The translations under genes were made by a program, and so were the position numbers. From Nomia melanderi (lineage: Eukaryota > Arthropoda > Insecta > Hymenoptera > Halictidae), in contig NC_135007.1 of the NCBI RefSeq assembly GCF_051020985.1, positions 4,965,501 through 5,029,500 on the forward strand: 64,000 bases of DNA, in the 5' to 3' direction. The notes under the pieces are model-generated. The model was not told the DNA's origin and searched no databases. It worked only from the letters and a program-made list of their open reading frames with translations. Shown here piece by piece: positions 60,899 to 64,000 of this stretch. How positions within the stretch are numbered: position 1 is the stretch's first letter; each line of letters starts with the position of its first letter.

Positions 60899-62227
60899 TA
60901 AGGTATATAAGAAATGATGAAGTTTCTCGAAAGTTTGTATATAATAGAACTCTTCATGTTCAAAAATAATTTGAAGAATAATTCAACAAAATTTCAGAAA
61001 TCCAGGAAGGAAGATTCTGCTCATAAAAATTATGTTTACTAAAAATGAATGTATTATCAAATTAAAATGACTTCTCTCATACATTTTAATTGTTCATCTA
61101 GGATATAAATATTAATTTATGATACAAATGTATAAAATTCGCAGTCCATTGATAATTAGAAAATATGTGTTCACAATTCCGTCACTATAGCTTGACAAGA
61201 TCATCACATCTGGTCAAATACACGCATATTGTGAAGCAGTATACATACGTAAGACGTTAAATAAAGTACAAAAACTGGTGTGACGTTTCTATTCTACAGT
61301 CTGCGTGCATATGGCTATTCCGTTTACGTTTCTTCTTCTACGAGAAGCTGAAATGGTGACAGCAATAATGATAGCGTAAGGTTGGAACGATAACGATGCG
61401 TATTATTAGTGTCACCGAGTGAATGTTATTGACCGTGTAAGGTCCGCTTCCAGATCGCTATAGAAAATCAATCGTGTCTCATCCGCGAGAAGAATTGAAC
61501 GATGAACGTAGATATTCAATTGCAAACGCATCGAACAGAAATTATTCTATTATTCTTCAGTTGAACACAACCTGTCACAGTATTTTTATATTTTTTATTG
61601 GGATATCGACGATCAGTAGATCGAGGGCCGTTCGATTTTCCTCAAGGTTTTAACACCGAAAAATTGTAATTCATTCAAGCTGAAACGAACTGTCCCCGAG
61701 ACACTGTCGTCATGTGACGGCAACGATTATTAAGAAACTCGAGCTGTCACGTTTATCTGTAAGTAGTACGCAATTAATTTATCCGGAATGCGAGTGGAAC
61801 ATATCCTCGGGTCTCATTCGCCACGAATCATCGACTCAATCGTTCGTGTGTTCGTCGAAAGCCGTGGACTTTTCCATGATTTGATTAATTTTCGAACTGT
61901 AGTATCGGATTCGAAATACAGGAAGACTCGTAGTTAATGTTACAATTTGAAATTTGTTAATTCTGTACGAAAAATAAATTTCGACGTATATCATGTTAAT
62001 TATATTCGATTTTAAAAGTTTGAGGCTGGCTACGACAGTATTTGAGCATACACAGCTCAATTTTGAAATATTCATCTTCGATAATTATTTGAATTTGTCA
62101 ATCGATTGAAGTTGAACCCCATAGTCAAACCAATTCATATATTCCTCCAATGCATAAAATTCTAAAAGACTTTGGGATCAGAATAATCTGAGGAACACAA
62201 TGTAATAATTATTATTTAAAATGGTAC
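60899..62227. other. Intergenic stretch, no gene recognised
   Basis: AT-rich to about 61260, then GC- and CpG-richer to about 61850. No recognisable protein, RNA gene or repeat was found. Confidence 0.5.
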
Positions 62228-62452
62228 TTAACACTGTTACTACCGGATCGATCAAAATGAACCGTTCCTGATTTCTTGCTTCACAATTCTTGAAAAAATA
62301 ACAAAGTATTGTCTGGGAGATTATTGAAGACATTGTTTTTATAATACGCAAAATGTATTATAAACCAGTTGAAATCTCAATAGATGTACTTTTAGAGTTC
62401 CTATAAAAAAATTAGGAGAAGGTAATTCGACTGGTAGTAGTTCTAGTGTTAA
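62228..62452 (+). mobile_element. TTAA-bounded MITE (CACTAAAACTACC family)
   Basis: It begins TTAACACTGTTACTACCGGA and ends CTGGTAGTAGTTCTAGTGTTAA. It is 225 bp, exactly the length of the 38376 copy, with ATCAAAATGA and TTTAGAGTT.CTATA in matching places. Confidence 0.85.
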
Positions 62453-62789
62453 TGAATAAAAATCAAAGATCTAATCAGTAAACTTTTGGGTAAACGATTG
62501 CTAATTTTTCATACAGGACCATCGTGTTTTAAGTTGTGCTGTTATTTATGAGGCTAATGTTTCTTCGAACATAAAAAATACTCCGGTTCGCAAGTTCCTT
62601 CGCGACACGATCGAAATGTCGTCACGGATTCGAATAATGGTAGCAATCTTCGTTCCTTCGATCCAGTTCGCCCCAAAGACTCAATCCGTAACACGCTGTG
62701 TACCAACGATGATTCTAGGACCGTTTATAGGTCCTGTTTAGAATCATTCGCGTACTTACGAGACTAGTCCCCGCTTTGTGGCCCATATG

Positions 62790-63360
62790 CTAGGTCATTC
62801 CATAAGTTTTGCGGTTTTTGCGAGCATTGAGAGTTACGATTTAAATAATGCGGTTTAAAGTTACCACAAAGATCCTCTGAACAAAGTTGTAACAAACGTT
62901 CATGAGGGCCGATGAATTGTTTGAAACGTTACAATCGTTTGAAATGATTATGAAATACGTTAAATGGTCCCACTAAAGGATATAACAGATCTATGCAGAG
63001 ATTATTAGTGTAAGTTAGTTAACAAGGTGTCTTAGAAATTTTGCATAGTATAATATCAAATTCTGAGAACTGGATGAAGAGATTATAGAAGTTATTGCTC
63101 AGCAAAATTCTCCAGTAATTTGCTCATTGAAGAATTTGCTCAAAAATTGAGAATATCTCGTTCATTAATTACTGACGAATAGTTGTATAATCTGATGTAA
63201 TACATCCAACAGAAAATCTCATTATTTATGGGAAGACGTAAAAAATGTTGAACTCTTTCATAATTAATCTAAAGAAATCGGGATTTCTTTGCGAATACGT
63301 CTTGCAACGGATTTCAAATTGTATATACAAACACCTGCCACATAGTGCAGTTCTTCTTCG
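62790..63360 (+). pseudogene. Probable mariner remnant
   Basis: TAGGTCATTCCATAAGTTTT (62791 on) followed by GCGG looks like a mariner terminal repeat. From about 63070 the + strand reads ELDEEIIEVIAQQNSPV, then, after one frameshift, IEEFAQKLRISRSLITDE. This resembles the DEE...I...P..T.RELAEKL.VS.STI segment of the mariner DNA-binding domain. Stops and frameshifts follow. No right-hand terminal repeat was found. It is inactive. Confidence 0.45.
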
Positions 63361-63914
63361 AGAATTAAAGTGCAACTTTATTACCAGCTAGAGAATGTAT
63401 ATATAATAAAAACATCGACGAGAAACAACGTGTATTTAAATCTAGACAGATTTTAGCGATTTAGTCGATCATTCGAAGAGCATTGATATTTGCGAATAAA
63501 CATGAAAAGTATTTTTACTTCTTGGATTTTTTTCTTATCCATTCCCCAAAAGAACGAAATAATTAAAAAGTAACTAAACAACTGGTTTTGAATAAATTCA
63601 ATTAATACAAAATATGTTAACTAGGATTTCAATAAAATTGAAACTGTATTAAATTCTATTAGATCTTTATGTTATACGATTTTCTATAAATTTTTATGTG
63701 CTTTAGATATATAAAGTTCCACAGTTTAATCCTAATAAAGCGCCTAGTTTTCGAATATTCTTCAATGAAATTATTCTTTAAGACAGCATCAGAATCTAAC
63801 CAGAAGTTTATTTTTTTATTACATTAACAGTAATTCACTTTAACAAAGAAGATAGATATTATTGTTACATAATATTCAGTGAATCGTGATAACAGTGCGG
63901 CGTATCGAATGATC
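63361..63914. other. AT-rich intergenic stretch, nothing recognised
   Basis: It contains no open frame of note and no repeat shared with the rest of the window that I could see. Confidence 0.5.
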
Positions 63915-64000
63915 TTAACACTAAATGTACCGGCACTTCCAAGTACCAATCATATTTTTGCGGAAGGTATATAGGTGATTGTTGATTTAATACGAAAACA
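63915..64000 (+). mobile_element. Left end of a CACTAAACGTACCG-family MITE, cut by the window edge
   Basis: TTAACACTAAATGTACCGGC with ACTTCC following matches the left end of the family at 60647. The rest lies outside the window. Confidence 0.6.

Overview
This is a 64 kb piece of an AT-rich insect nuclear genome. A bee or other hymenopteran fits best: the intergenic DNA is very AT-rich with isolated CpG-rich patches, introns are small to moderate with GT-AG ends, and there is a dense scatter of short inverted-repeat transposons. There are no bacterial-style operons. I found no tRNA, rRNA, CRISPR array or origin. The species cannot be named from the sequence alone.

The window holds one gene I am confident of. 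It is a nine-coding-exon gene on the + strand (44934-58930) for a 596-residue major facilitator superfamily transporter of the SLC22 organic-cation type, closest in character to the insect carcinine / beta-alanine transporters (Drosophila CarT and BalaT). All eight introns have GT...AG ends and keep the reading frame. The joined protein has a long extracellular loop after helix 1, the cytoplasmic GYIADHYGR and DRWGRR loops, the PESARW motif and a C-terminal CTRL. A good splice acceptor 11 bases before the ATG implies at least one upstream non-coding exon. The best candidate promoter and first exon is a CpG-rich block at about 34.7-35.5 kb with TATAAAG at 35070, an ACAGT initiator 33 bases downstream and a donor at 35507. 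That would give a 9.4 kb first intron.

Layout: 0.8-3.7 kb is a cluster of nested and adjacent small transposons plus an AT minisatellite. From 3.7 to 15.6 kb is mostly featureless AT-rich DNA with a few MITEs and GC patches. At 15.6-20 kb there is another repeat cluster and a GC-rich tract. At 22.8-23.1 and 26.9-27.5 kb there are decayed DDE-transposase remnants. From 28 to 34.7 kb the DNA is largely empty. At 34.7-35.5 kb is the candidate promoter, and 35.5-58.9 kb is the transporter transcription unit with MITEs in its introns. From 59.2 to 64 kb there are more repeats and a likely mariner remnant.

The main theme outside the gene is a set of about ten short (about 140-640 bp) element families, most of whose copies begin and end with TTAA. 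Several are present in both orientations and some lie inside the transporter's introns. I did not find a new multi-gene system. The most unusual structures are a 140-bp near-perfect hairpin in intron 1, a 714-bp PIF/Harbinger-like MITE carrying another MITE inside it, and a block of three consecutive unrecognised ORFs at 41.3-42.4 kb.
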